A stretch of 64,000 bases of DNA from Flavobacteriales bacterium 33_180_T64 (GCA_002162685.1 MAAQ01000016.1:62001-126000), one strand, 5' to 3'. Counted from the stretch's first letter, positions 16,871 through 26,421 are shown. Made by a program: numbers and translations. The notes: generated from the sequence alone by a model not told the origin.

Positions 16871-19159
16871 ATGGAAGAACTAATGATTTACATGCCAATA
16901 GCTTTGGCGATTTTAGGGTTAATTTACATGCTTGTAAAGAAATCTTGGGTTATGAAACAAGACGCTGGAGACGGTAAAATGAAAGAAATTTCAGATCACA
17001 TCTACGAAGGGGCATTAGCATTTTTAAATGCTGAGTATCGGTTACTTGCCATTTTTGTAGTTATTGTAGCAGCTTTGTTAACTGTCGTGTCTTTTGTAGT
17101 GCCAACAACTCACTGGTTAATTGTAATCGCTTTTGTTTTTGGAGCTGTGTTTTCTGCTTTCGCTGGTAACATCGGAATGAAAATAGCAACTAAAACAAAC
17201 GTTAGAACAACTCAAGCAGCTCGTACAAGTTTACCAAACGCACTTAAAATTTCTTTTGGAGGTGGAACTGTAATGGGACTTGGTGTAGCTGGTTTGGCTG
17301 TACTAGGCTTAACAGCATTCTTTATATTCTTCTTTTGGTTCTTTATGGGAAGCGAATGGACAACTACAATGGATATGACTATTGTATTAGAAACATTGGC
17401 TGGTTTTTCTTTAGGTGCTGAATCTATTGCTCTTTTTGCAAGAGTAGGTGGTGGAATTTATACCAAAGCTGCCGATGTAGGCGCTGATTTAGTAGGAAAA
17501 GTTGAGGCAGGTATTCCTGAAGATGATCCTCGTAATCCTGCTACAATTGCAGATAATGTTGGTGATAATGTTGGTGATGTTGCTGGTATGGGAGCCGATT
17601 TATTTGGGTCTTATGTTGCAACAGTATTAGCAGCAATGGTTTTAGGTAATTATATTATTAAAGATATGGGAGGTTCTATCTCTGACGCATTTGGAGGTAT
17701 TGGTCCAATTTTATTACCAATGGCAATTGCAGGTGTAGGAATTATTATTTCTGTCATCGGTACAATGTTGGTGAAAATAAAAAGTAATGATGCTAAAGAA
17801 TCTCAAGTCATGGGTGCTTTAAATATAGGAAACTGGACATCTATTGTTTTAGTCGCAGTGGCATGCTTCGGATTAGTAACTTGGATGTTACCAGAAACAA
17901 TGCAAATGTCATTTTTTGGTGAAGCTGAAGATGGTGGGAATTTAATGAAGAGCATTAGCTCGATGCGTGTTTTTTATGCAACTTTAGTTGGATTATTTGT
18001 TGGAGCAGTGATTTCTTCTGTAACTGAATATTATACTGGATTAGGAAAAAGCCCAATCTTAAAAATAGTACAGCAATCTTCTACTGGAGCAGGAACAAAT
18101 ATTATAGCAGGTCTAGCAACAGGAATGATATCTACATTTCCTTCAGTATTATTATTTGCTGGAGCAATTTGGGCATCGTATGCATTTGCTGGATTTTACG
18201 GTGTTGCTTTAGCAGCCTCTGCAATGATGGCAACTACAGCAATGCAGTTAGCAATTGATGCATTTGGACCAATATCTGATAATGCAGGTGGTATTGCTGA
18301 AATGAGTGAGCAAGAACCAATCGTTAGAGAGCGTACAGATATTTTAGATTCTGTTGGTAATACAACAGCAGCAACAGGGAAAGGATTTGCTATCGCTTCT
18401 GCTGCATTAACGTCTTTAGCATTGTTTGCAGCTTATGTAACATTTACTGGAATTGATGGGATTAATATCTTTAAAGCACCAGTACTAGCTATGTTATTTG
18501 TTGGTGGTATGGTGCCTGTAGTGTTTTCTGCTTTAGCAATGAATGCTGTGGGAAAAGCAGCTATGGAAATGGTTGAGGAAGTAAGACGTCAGTTTAGAGA
18601 TATTCCTGGGATTATGGAAGGTAAAGGGAAACCAGAATACGATAAATGTGTCGCAATTTCTACAAAAGCGTCTTTAAAAGAAATGATGTTGCCTGGTCTA
18701 TTAACAATAGGATTTCCATTAGTAATTGCTTTTGTCCCAATGTTATTTGGTATGGATAAGATGATGATTGCTGAAATGCTTGGTGGTTATATGGCTGGTG
18801 TTACAGTTTCAGGTGTATTATGGGCTATCTTTCAAAATAATGCTGGTGGAGCTTGGGATAATGCTAAAAAATCTTTTGAGGCTGGTGTAGAGATTAACGG
18901 AGAGATGACATACAAAGGTTCTGAAGCTCATAAAGCTGCTGTAACTGGAGATACTGTTGGTGATCCATTTAAAGACACATCAGGACCTTCAATGAATATA
19001 TTAATTAAATTAACATGTCTTATCGGTTTAGTTATTGCACCAATTTTAGGAGGGCATTCTTCGGAAGAAGGATTAGCGATTGATGAGGTTAAAGTTGAAA
19101 TGACAATAGATACTAAAGATTTAGCTGATGCTAAAGAAGTGAGTGTTATTAAAGAATAA
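16871..19159 (+). CDS. hppA: Membrane-bound ion-pumping pyrophosphatase, probably K+-dependent and H+-pumping
   Basis: The 762-residue integral membrane enzyme couples PPi hydrolysis to cation export. It has the PPi-binding block [26 protein letters not shown] (218-243) and [18 protein letters not shown]. At GNTTAATGK (496-504) the Ala at 500 is the residue linked to K+-dependence. The carboxylate normally in ADLFESYV is replaced here by Gly (G246). A Glu instead sits in the previous helix ([13 protein letters not shown]184), where most homologues have Ser. I recall this relocation from Flavobacterium johnsoniae-type H+-pumping enzymes, so H+ export is my preferred call, with Na+ less likely. 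It lies 118 bases behind ppa. Confidence 0.93.
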   Translation: MEELMIYMPIALAILGLIYMLVKKSWVMKQDAGDGKMKEISDHIYEGALAFLNAEYRLLAIFVVIVAALLTVVSFVVPTTHWLIVIAFVFGAVFSAFAGNIGMKIATKTNVRTTQAARTSLPNALKISFGGGTVMGLGVAGLAVLGLTAFFIFFFWFFMGSEWTTTMDMTIVLETLAGFSLGAESIALFARVGGGIYTKAADVGADLVGKVEAGIPEDDPRNPATIADNVGDNVGDVAGMGADLFGSYVATVLAAMVLGNYIIKDMGGSISDAFGGIGPILLPMAIAGVGIIISVIGTMLVKIKSNDAKESQVMGALNIGNWTSIVLVAVACFGLVTWMLPETMQMSFFGEAEDGGNLMKSISSMRVFYATLVGLFVGAVISSVTEYYTGLGKSPILKIVQQSSTGAGTNIIAGLATGMISTFPSVLLFAGAIWASYAFAGFYGVALAASAMMATTAMQLAIDAFGPISDNAGGIAEMSEQEPIVRERTDILDSVGNTTAATGKGFAIASAALTSLALFAAYVTFTGIDGINIFKAPVLAMLFVGGMVPVVFSALAMNAVGKAAMEMVEEVRRQFRDIPGIMEGKGKPEYDKCVAISTKASLKEMMLPGLLTIGFPLVIAFVPMLFGMDKMMIAEMLGGYMAGVTVSGVLWAIFQNNAGGAWDNAKKSFEAGVEINGEMTYKGSEAHKAAVTGDTVGDPFKDTSGPSMNILIKLTCLIGLVIAPILGGHSSEEGLAIDEVKVEMTIDTKDLADAKEVSVIKE

Positions 19160-19180
19160 TATTCTAATTGTATATAGATC

Positions 19181-19209
19181 AAAAAAACCACGTTTATCGT
19201 GGTTTTTTT
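19181..19209 (+). terminator. Rho-independent terminator after hppA
   Basis: AAAAAAACCACG (19181-19192), five bases, CGTGGTTTTTTT (19198-19209). A strong GC core with A/T flanks, 21 bases past the stop; the flanking A-run makes it possibly active in both directions. Confidence 0.85.
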
Positions 19210-19274
19210 ATTTAATAAACAGGTGTTTTTACTCGTTTTTAAGTGCTTTAATTGATGTATTTTTATTTAAATTA

Positions 19275-19796
19275 ATGCAAAAGTCAAATACCATACCACA
19301 GCTATTAAAAACAATTGAAGACTTTCAAATTGTGAAATGTAATATGTACCACGAAAGTGTAGTAATTGATTCTAATAGAAAGCCTGTTTATAAACGAATT
19401 GATGATGCTATTGTGTTTGATCGTGTAAGCCTTTGTGATGCAAATCATAGAAAAGTGCGTTTAGGATGCGCACACTCAATAGTGAATAGTAACTTTTCGA
19501 AAATTTTAGAGAATGCGCAATTATTAATTCCTAAACAATCCAATGAGATTTTAATTTTTAAAAATAAATTTGAAGCTGTAATTGCAAAAATTTATGTTTT
19601 AGATCATAAAAAAGGACAAATGGAACATGAGTTGGCCATTTTTGAAATGACATCAAATGGTAAATCAAATGCACAACTTGATTTATCAATGAATGTATTA
19701 AAAGCTGAACACAATATATTAATGGATAATATTATTTCTATTAAGTCTGATATTGAGTCATTTATAAGTAAAGTGATTAATAACAGTAATTTATAA
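19275..19796 (+). CDS. Hypothetical protein upstream of the App1-type gene
   Basis: I start at the ATG at 19275 (MQKSNTIPQLLKTIEDF). The open frame extends further upstream but overlaps the hppA terminator and has no protein-like sequence. The 173-residue product has an alpha/beta N-terminal half and ends in a long helix (NAQLDLSMNVLKAEHNILMDNIISIKSDIESFI) that could form a coiled coil. Cysteines are at about residues 22, 55 and 67. I recognise no family. It is 52 bases before the App1-like gene, so shared transcription is possible. Confidence 0.6.
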   Translation: MQKSNTIPQLLKTIEDFQIVKCNMYHESVVIDSNRKPVYKRIDDAIVFDRVSLCDANHRKVRLGCAHSIVNSNFSKILENAQLLIPKQSNEILIFKNKFEAVIAKIYVLDHKKGQMEHELAIFEMTSNGKSNAQLDLSMNVLKAEHNILMDNIISIKSDIESFISKVINNSNL

Positions 19797-19848
19797 TACA
19801 CTTATTTTTTATGATTTTAGTATCTTGAACATCTAATTTACAAGATTA

Positions 19849-20847
19849 GTGTTTAAGAAAGATCCTTTACAAGTTATTACGTTTCAAAGTTATGGTACAG
19901 ACACCCATTTTTATATGCGTGGAAGAGCCCTTGAAGACGAAACTATTAATTTAGAACAAAAGGGTTTGTTTGGATTATTTATCAATTCCTGGAAGCGTTT
20001 TGAAAGTGACGAAATTAAACACACTGCGCTTAGTATTAAATTATCTAATGGAACTATTTTAAAAGCCATTACAGATGATCATGGTTATTTTAAGATTGAT
20101 GAACAAGTAGAAGGCTTAGAGGCATTAGTTAATGCTGATGGTTGGCTTAATTTTGAAGTGTCTTATAATGATGTTAAGATTAAACGACGTATTCAAAACT
20201 CAAATCGATTTCCTGGAGAATTACTCATTCCATCAATGCAAGCCGATTACGGTGTTATAAGTGATATTGATGATACTATCATTCATACAGGAGTTGTATC
20301 AACGTTAAAATGGAAAGTATTATTTAACAGCGTTTTTAAAAGTGCAGCGAGTAGGATTCCTTTAGAAGGAGCCGCCGAATTTTACCATAAATTACATCGA
20401 GGAGTCTCAGGTGAAAATGCAAATCCTATTTTTTATGTTAGTCATAGTCCATGGAATTTGTATCGCTATCTCGAATATTTTTTAAAGCAAAACGCATTTC
20501 CCAAAGGACCAATTTTATTACGAAGTTTTAAGACTATTTTTAAAAAGAAATCTCATGGAGATCAACCTCAAAAGCAAAAGGAGATTTTGAATATTCTAAA
20601 AGCTTATCCGAAATTGAAATTTATTTTAATTGGAGATAGTGGTGAACATGATGCAGATATTTATATTGAAATTGCTAATGCTATTCCAAATCAAGTTGCA
20701 GCAATATATTTAAGAAGTGTAAAACATAAAAAGAAAATGTTACGTGTTAAATCACTTTTTGAAAATTATAATCAAACACCAGTCTTATTGGTAGAAAGTA
20801 GTGCTCAAGCTATTAAGCATGCTAAGGAAAATGGATTTATTGAGTAA
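19849..20847 (+). CDS. App1-family (DUF2183) phosphatase
   Basis: The 332-residue protein has the DxDxT phosphatase motif (DIDDT at 139-143, in GVISDIDDTIIHTGVVST) and a later LIGDSGEHDADIYIEIA block, as in fungal App1, a phosphatidate phosphatase of actin patches. The N-terminal 130 residues form a beta domain containing a carboxypeptidase-like turn (AITDDHGYFKI). A GTG start at 19849 is the best choice because relatives begin close to KKDPLQVITFQSYGT. No signal peptide is visible. It ends 15 bases before the convergent TPP-enzyme gene. The lipid substrate in bacteria is unproven. Confidence 0.86.
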   Translation: MFKKDPLQVITFQSYGTDTHFYMRGRALEDETINLEQKGLFGLFINSWKRFESDEIKHTALSIKLSNGTILKAITDDHGYFKIDEQVEGLEALVNADGWLNFEVSYNDVKIKRRIQNSNRFPGELLIPSMQADYGVISDIDDTIIHTGVVSTLKWKVLFNSVFKSAASRIPLEGAAEFYHKLHRGVSGENANPIFYVSHSPWNLYRYLEYFLKQNAFPKGPILLRSFKTIFKKKSHGDQPQKQKEILNILKAYPKLKFILIGDSGEHDADIYIEIANAIPNQVAAIYLRSVKHKKKMLRVKSLFENYNQTPVLLVESSAQAIKHAKENGFIE

Positions 20848-20862
20848 TGTGTTAATTCTATA

Positions 20863-22812
20863 TTAAATCAAGTTAACGTCAGCTATTATTTCTAAAACTC
20901 CAGCTTTAGGTTGCAGATACAATTCTCGCATGGCACCTTCAAGTTCTTCTTGTTTTTCAACACGTTTACCCCAAGCTCCACAAGATTGTGCAAATTCAGA
21001 AAAATTAGGGTTAGATAACGATGTTTTCCATACATCAAATTCGCCAGCACGTTGTTCTTTAGATATTTTTCCAAGCTCGTGATTATTAATGATAATCAAT
21101 TTAACAGGCATATTATATTTAACTAACGTTGTGATTTCAGCTAAATATTGACAAACGCCTCCATCTCCAGCAATAGCAATTACAGGTCTTGTTGTTCCAA
21201 CTGCTGCCCAAGCACCAATGGCTGCAGGTAATGCAAACCCTATTGAGCCTAAATATCCAGACATTAAAAAATCTTGATTTGTAGGCTCGAAATAGCGACC
21301 AAAAGAATAAGCATTATTTCCCACATCAACACACATTACTGCGTTTTCTGGTGTAAGTTTATTCATGGTTTCAAAAATAGCAATAGAGCTAATGCCATGA
21401 TCTGAAGTTTCTAATAAACGTTTTTGCTTTTCAGCTTTCCAAATGCTCCAGCGCTCGGCTATTTCATTACGTTGATCATCAGTATTAATTTGTTTCTTTA
21501 ATTCTGATTTGAAGATGTCTAAGGTTCTTGATATTTCTCCCCAAACGGCAACTTCAACTTGATGAAATTTACTTAAAGCTAGTGGGTCAAAATCTACTTG
21601 GATAATAGGTTTTTTTGGTGTAATTCCTGTATGATTAGAGAATGATGCACCAAAAACAATTAATAAATCAGCTTCATTCATAAACCATGACGCTATTGGT
21701 GTGCCACTTCGCCCTAAAACGCCTCCGCCAAGAGGATGATTGTCTGCAATTAATCCTTTTCCTTTAAAAGTTGTTACCACAGCAGCGTTTAAACTTTCAG
21801 CAAATTGAACAACCGCTTTTTTGTGTTCGCGAGCACCATGTCCCATAACAATTACTGGTCGTTTCGCTTTCTTTATTAAATTTATTGCTTCTGTAACAGC
21901 TTCTTTTGGTGGCGCTATTTCTAAAGAGGTTATTCTATTTTTTGGTCCTTTTGCTTTAGTATGAGGGTTTACTTTCTTCTCTTGTACTTCGTCAGGGAAT
22001 GTTAAATGAGAGACATCGCGTTTTAAAATAGCGTGCTTTATGGCTAGCGACATAAGTTCGGCATGACGACTATCACTCTGCACACGTTGGTTAAATTCGG
22101 CAACGGTATTAAACCCTTGAACTAAATCGACTTCTTGAAAGTTTCCTGTACCTACAACTTGCGTTTTTACTTGACCTGTTAAAGCTAAAATTGGAGCGCG
22201 ATCTACTTTAGCATCCCAAAGGCCAGTATACATATTGGTTGCTCCTGGGCCGGCAATAGAAAAACATGCGGCAGGTTTACCTGTGAGTTTTCCATATGCC
22301 GAAGCAGCAAAAGCGGCTGCACCTTCATGGCGAATACCATAAAAATTAAGAGCTCCTTTTTCTTCTTGACGTCTCATGGCATCAGCAAAACCAAGATTAG
22401 AATGACCTACCATACCAAAAACTTTATTCACGCCCCAATTTACCATGGTTTCTACCATAATATCAGACACTGTAGTTTCATGAGGTGCTTCTTCTTTTAC
22501 GCCAACATAAATAGCATTGTTTTCTTCTTTTATTGGAAATGTATCAATACCATCATCAAAGCCACCTGGTGGCTTTCCAGAACATGGGTCAAAATCCCAG
22601 CCATGCCATGGACAACGTAACAGCCCATTTTCTATCGAACCTTCTCCTAAGGGACCTCCTTGGTGTGGGCAGCGATTATCAAGAGCTGAAAATTTCCCTT
22701 TGTAATGTGTTAAACAAATGCTTTTATGATTTGCAGTAACTGTTTTTACACGTCCTTCTGGAAGGTCTTTTTTGTTACTTAAAACTTTATGCCAAACTAC
22801 TTTTTTTTCCAT
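20863..22812 (-). CDS. Rieske [2Fe-2S] domain fused to a thiamine-diphosphate enzyme
   Basis: The 649-residue protein fuses two modules. Residues about 5-105 are a Rieske ferredoxin domain with C48-P-H50 and C67-P-W-H70. From about 115 to the end is a TPP enzyme of the acetolactate synthase / pyruvate oxidase superfamily: RHEGAAAFAASAYGKLTG with the catalytic Glu at 163, SIAGPGATNMYTGLWDAKVDR, then FEPTNQDFLMSGYLGSIGFALPAAIG. The GDGG...NN cofactor motif is near residue 550. Pyruvate or another 2-oxo acid is a plausible substrate; no quinone-binding tail is evident. It overlaps the antiporter gene by 1 base in a four-gene operon with a second Rieske fusion. Confidence 0.9.
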   Translation of the reverse strand: MEKKVVWHKVLSNKKDLPEGRVKTVTANHKSICLTHYKGKFSALDNRCPHQGGPLGEGSIENGLLRCPWHGWDFDPCSGKPPGGFDDGIDTFPIKEENNAIYVGVKEEAPHETTVSDIMVETMVNWGVNKVFGMVGHSNLGFADAMRRQEEKGALNFYGIRHEGAAAFAASAYGKLTGKPAACFSIAGPGATNMYTGLWDAKVDRAPILALTGQVKTQVVGTGNFQEVDLVQGFNTVAEFNQRVQSDSRHAELMSLAIKHAILKRDVSHLTFPDEVQEKKVNPHTKAKGPKNRITSLEIAPPKEAVTEAINLIKKAKRPVIVMGHGAREHKKAVVQFAESLNAAVVTTFKGKGLIADNHPLGGGVLGRSGTPIASWFMNEADLLIVFGASFSNHTGITPKKPIIQVDFDPLALSKFHQVEVAVWGEISRTLDIFKSELKKQINTDDQRNEIAERWSIWKAEKQKRLLETSDHGISSIAIFETMNKLTPENAVMCVDVGNNAYSFGRYFEPTNQDFLMSGYLGSIGFALPAAIGAWAAVGTTRPVIAIAGDGGVCQYLAEITTLVKYNMPVKLIIINNHELGKISKEQRAGEFDVWKTSLSNPNFSEFAQSCGAWGKRVEKQEELEGAMRELYLQPKAGVLEIIADVNLI

Positions 22813-24050
22813 CAGTTACGTTTTAATAATTTAGAAACTACTTTTTCTATGGTTAAACCTTGTGCAATAATTGAGAAGACCACTACTACGTATGTTGCAT
22901 ATAAAATAATATCTTTTACATCTCCTTCTGGAAGTGATAGTGCTAGTGCAATTGAAATTCCTCCTCGCAGCCCAGCCCAGGTTAATATTATGGTTTCATT
23001 TTTATTTGCTCGATGTGATTTTTTTAATAGGAAATTTGATAATATGATTGTGATGTATCTTGATAGAAGAACTAATATAATAGAAATAATACCCAGTAAT
23101 AAATGATAAGCATTAAAATCTAATGTAATTGTTACAATACCCATAAGAACAAATAGAACTGCATTAAAAATTTCGTCTAAGACCTTCCAAAAGATATTCA
23201 TATGATTTTTTAAATCTTTAGAAATAACTTTTGCATGCAAACTCTGTCCAATTATAAGTCCAGCAACAACCATAGCAATAGCTCCTGATATATGAAGTAT
23301 ATTGGATAATATATAACCGCCCATTACAATTGCTAAAGAAATATGTACAGCTATGACTGCTTCTTTGTTTACACTTTTAATGCATTTTTTTCCTAAATGT
23401 CCCAAGAGGAACCCCATTAAGAATCCACCTCCTGCTTCTTTGCCAAATTCAGAAGTGATATGCGAAAAATCGAATTCGTGCATCATTGTAGCCAATGAAA
23501 GTACAGATAAAAAAACAACGATACCTACACCATCATTGAACAAAGATTCGCCAACAATTTTGATTTCCATATGTTTAGGAACTCCAGCTTTTTTTAATAA
23601 CGCTAATACAGCTACTGGATCTGTAGGTGAAATTAGTGCGCCAAAAACTAAACTATATAAATAACTAATATTTAATCCTATAAGTGAAGCTACATAATAA
23701 AAGGTTGTAGCAATAATAAAGGTTGATATCAAAACACCAAATGTTGCATAAATAAAAACGATGATTTTCTCTTTTAATAACCCTTTTAAATTAACATTAA
23801 TAGCTCCTGAAAAGAGTAAAATACCTAAAAGAAAATCGAATAAAATGGTTTTAAAATCTATGCTTTTTGCAAAATCTGTAACCTGATGAAAATAAGTTTG
23901 ATCAATAAAGTAACTAGCTGCAAACAAAAGCGATACTGCAATAGAAAGAATCATTACACCTATAGTGTTAGGCAGTTTTAAAAACTTCGCGTTTAAATAG
24001 CTTAAAAATGCAGCTAAGGCAATAATACCTACAAATAGTTCAAGCATCAT
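22812..24050 (-). CDS. Na+/H+ antiporter of the CPA1 family
   Basis: The 412-residue protein has about 12 membrane helices. It has CPA1 signatures: FGALISPTDPVAVLALLKKAG with the paired Asp/Pro of helix 3-4, and VGESLFNDGVGIVVFL with the essential Asp of helix 5. WAGLRGGISIALALSLP follows near the C-terminus, typical of NhaP/NhaK-like proteins. Start M1 (GTG-free MMLELF) lies 11 bases inside the end of the unknown gene. Ion specificity is not readable from sequence, but Na+/H+ exchange is usual. Membership of the operon with two Rieske enzymes is unusual. Confidence 0.9.
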   Translation of the reverse strand: MMLELFVGIIALAAFLSYLNAKFLKLPNTIGVMILSIAVSLLFAASYFIDQTYFHQVTDFAKSIDFKTILFDFLLGILLFSGAINVNLKGLLKEKIIVFIYATFGVLISTFIIATTFYYVASLIGLNISYLYSLVFGALISPTDPVAVLALLKKAGVPKHMEIKIVGESLFNDGVGIVVFLSVLSLATMMHEFDFSHITSEFGKEAGGGFLMGFLLGHLGKKCIKSVNKEAVIAVHISLAIVMGGYILSNILHISGAIAMVVAGLIIGQSLHAKVISKDLKNHMNIFWKVLDEIFNAVLFVLMGIVTITLDFNAYHLLLGIISIILVLLSRYITIILSNFLLKKSHRANKNETIILTWAGLRGGISIALALSLPEGDVKDIILYATYVVVVFSIIAQGLTIEKVVSKLLKRN

Positions 24051-24792
24051 TTATCGAGTTTAAATATAGATTAATAGCCACTTGACAAAAATCAATTATA
24101 GAATCTTCATCAGACTCACTTATAGGTATTGCAAAACCTTGCCAACCATTAGTATAGTATGTTTCTTTGTTAATATTTTTTGGTAATTCTAGGTTTATAG
24201 GCTTATGATTATTATAGCCACTTATATAAAAATAAAAGTCATCAATTAATGAATCTGGAATAGCCATACCGATGCCAATGGAAAGCTTTTTATTAATGTT
24301 GACAAATGCTCCAGTATCAAAATGGTGAGGCCAAATTCGAATGGGCGATATATAGTTGTTGGACGTTAATACCTTTGAAATTACATGTTGTGCTAGGTCT
24401 CTTTTTTTTATTAACTGATTTAGATCGTTTTGACTTGTTAATTTGAAACGAAATGTATCAGAGATTTTTTTATACGGAAGGTCATAATGCATGAGGTATG
24501 AATATACCTTTTCAATATGATTATCTATACTCATAAGTGCGATCCAATCAATAACTTCTTTATGCGTTACATTATTCAGAAACAAATGTTCTTTGTTGCC
24601 ATCACTATGTATCCATTCTAAAGAAAAATGTTCATAATTTAAACCTAGTTTGTCTCCATTAATAAAAGGATGAGTTTCTAATGTACGATTAATCCATCCT
24701 AAATTAGTGTGACTATCATCATCTTCTTTAGTAATAAAGCTAATTGCTGAAGTGGCTAAATACTGTGCCGCTATGTGCATGGTTTCTTCCAT
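24040..24792 (-). CDS. Unknown protein of the Rieske-enzyme operon
   Basis: The 250-residue soluble protein has no signal peptide or membrane helix. It has an N-terminal helical part (AAQYLATSAISFITKEDDDSHTNLGW), then EWIHSDGNKEHLFLNNVTHKEVIDWI. A compact motif RIWPHHFDTGAFVNINKKL follows, with GIGMAIPDSLIDDFYFYISGYNNHKPI near the end. The WPHHFD block resembles small cytosolic families such as DUF5996-like proteins, but I cannot assign it. Its last 11 bases overlap the antiporter start, and it begins 3 bases after the upstream Rieske-GltS gene, so translation is likely coupled. Confidence 0.75.
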   Translation of the reverse strand: MEETMHIAAQYLATSAISFITKEDDDSHTNLGWINRTLETHPFINGDKLGLNYEHFSLEWIHSDGNKEHLFLNNVTHKEVIDWIALMSIDNHIEKVYSYLMHYDLPYKKISDTFRFKLTSQNDLNQLIKKRDLAQHVISKVLTSNNYISPIRIWPHHFDTGAFVNINKKLSIGIGMAIPDSLIDDFYFYISGYNNHKPINLELPKNINKETYYTNGWQGFAIPISESDEDSIIDFCQVAINLYLNSINDA

Positions 24793-24795
24793 AAT

Positions 24796-26421
24796 TTAGT
24801 GTATAACTCCCGCGTAATTAATTCCTGTTAGTTTGTGCATATCGATATCAAATGTTGATAAGTCATTAGGATTAAATTTTGTAATATTATCATAACCACA
24901 AGCTCGAGCAACAACCTTAATAAGGCTGTTAGTAGCATCAAAATAGTTGTGTAATTGTTTTGCTGAAGATTGAATTATAAGTCGACTTCTAAGCGATTCT
25001 TTTTGGGTTGCTATACCTACAGGGCAATTATTGGTTCCACATGCTCGCATGCCTAAACAGCCAATGGCTTGTAATGCAGAATTAGAAACGGCAATGGCAT
25101 CTGCACCAAGCATTAGTGCCTTTGCGAAATCTTCAGCAACGCGTAAACCTCCAGTAATAACTAATGTGATATTTGTAGCTCCAACCTTGTCCAAATATTT
25201 TCTGGCTCTTGCTAAAGCAGGAATTGTTGGGACATTAATATGGTCTCTTAAAATAGTAGGTGCAGAACCAGTTCCGCCGCCACGACCATCAAGTATAATG
25301 TAATCTACTCCTGCATCTAATGCAAATTGTATGTCTTTTTCTATATGACTGGCTGCAATTTTAAAACCAATAGGAATACCTCCTGTAAGTTCTCTTACTT
25401 TATTACCAAAATTTTTGAAGTCTTGAACAGTATGAAAATTTGGATTTGCAGCTGGAGAAATTGCAGTTTCCCCTTCTTTTAGTGCTCTTACTTTAGCGAT
25501 TTCTTTACTTACTTTGTTTCCGGGTAAATGACCACCAGTTCCAGTTTTTGCTCCTTGACCTCCTTTAAAGTGAAAGGCTTGTACGTTATTTAACTTATCC
25601 CAAGAGAATCCGAATTGAGCTGATGCTAATTCATAAAAGTATTTAGAATTACTTTGTTGCTCTTCTGGTAACATACCACCTTCTCCAGAACAAATTCCAG
25701 TTCCAGCCATTTCGGCTCCTTTGGCCAATGCAATCTTTGCTTCTCGAGACAATGCGCCAAAACTCATATCGCTAACAAAAAGCGGCATGTCTAATATTAA
25801 AGGTTTTTTAGCATTTGGACCAATACAAACTTTAGTAGTAACGTCTTCATGATCTAATAATGGCCGTGTTGCTAATTGAGCTGGTAGAAATTGAATGTCA
25901 TTCCATTTAGGTAATGTATTTCGGTCAACTCCCATTGAGGCAGAAAACCCATGATGACCAATGTTTTTAAGCCCGTTTTTCGCTAATTCTTTTATATAGC
26001 CAGTATAAGGTTCGGTGTCTTCAGGATGTGTATCTGCATAAGTACCTAAATAGTCCTCACGATTAAATGGTTGTGGGTGATCTATTTCAAATGCAATAAT
26101 TTCATTTTCATCTACTAAAAGGGAATCTCCTTCAGTGTATTCCTGAAATTTATGGAGTACTTCTTTGTTATTATATTCAGAAACTCCAGTATCTATTCTA
26201 TAATCCCAACCATGAACACCACAAATAAGATTATGCCCATCAATATAACCATCAGACATTAACGCTCCTCTATGAAGGCATCTTCCGTAAAGTACAGAAA
26301 TCCCTGTTTGATGTTTTATGATTACTAAATCTGTGTTTTTAACTAACGCATATGTAGGTTGCTTATCTTGAAGTTGGGAAATTTTAGCGATTTCAATTTT
26401 GTTTTTTGTCATGTGGTTCAT
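24796..26421 (-). CDS. Rieske [2Fe-2S] domain fused to a glutamate-synthase-like (FMN) domain
   Basis: The 541-residue protein has a Rieske domain at about residues 8-110 (C48-L-H50 and C67-G-V-H70). An FMN-binding glutamate synthase barrel follows: MPLFVSDMSFGALSREAKIALAKGAE, GEGGM, KGGQGAKTGTGGHLPG, PNFHTVQDF and the phosphate loop GRGGGTGSAPTILRD. A [3Fe-4S] cysteine trio, C455, C461 and C466, lies in CLGMRACGTNNCPVG. The glutaminase domain and the GltD-type FAD subunit are both absent, so it is not a normal GOGAT. Electron entry probably uses the Rieske centre, but the partner is unknown. It is the first gene of a four-gene overlapping operon. Start M1 or M4. Confidence 0.88.
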   Translation of the reverse strand: MNHMTKNKIEIAKISQLQDKQPTYALVKNTDLVIIKHQTGISVLYGRCLHRGALMSDGYIDGHNLICGVHGWDYRIDTGVSEYNNKEVLHKFQEYTEGDSLLVDENEIIAFEIDHPQPFNREDYLGTYADTHPEDTEPYTGYIKELAKNGLKNIGHHGFSASMGVDRNTLPKWNDIQFLPAQLATRPLLDHEDVTTKVCIGPNAKKPLILDMPLFVSDMSFGALSREAKIALAKGAEMAGTGICSGEGGMLPEEQQSNSKYFYELASAQFGFSWDKLNNVQAFHFKGGQGAKTGTGGHLPGNKVSKEIAKVRALKEGETAISPAANPNFHTVQDFKNFGNKVRELTGGIPIGFKIAASHIEKDIQFALDAGVDYIILDGRGGGTGSAPTILRDHINVPTIPALARARKYLDKVGATNITLVITGGLRVAEDFAKALMLGADAIAVSNSALQAIGCLGMRACGTNNCPVGIATQKESLRSRLIIQSSAKQLHNYFDATNSLIKVVARACGYDNITKFNPNDLSTFDIDMHKLTGINYAGVIH

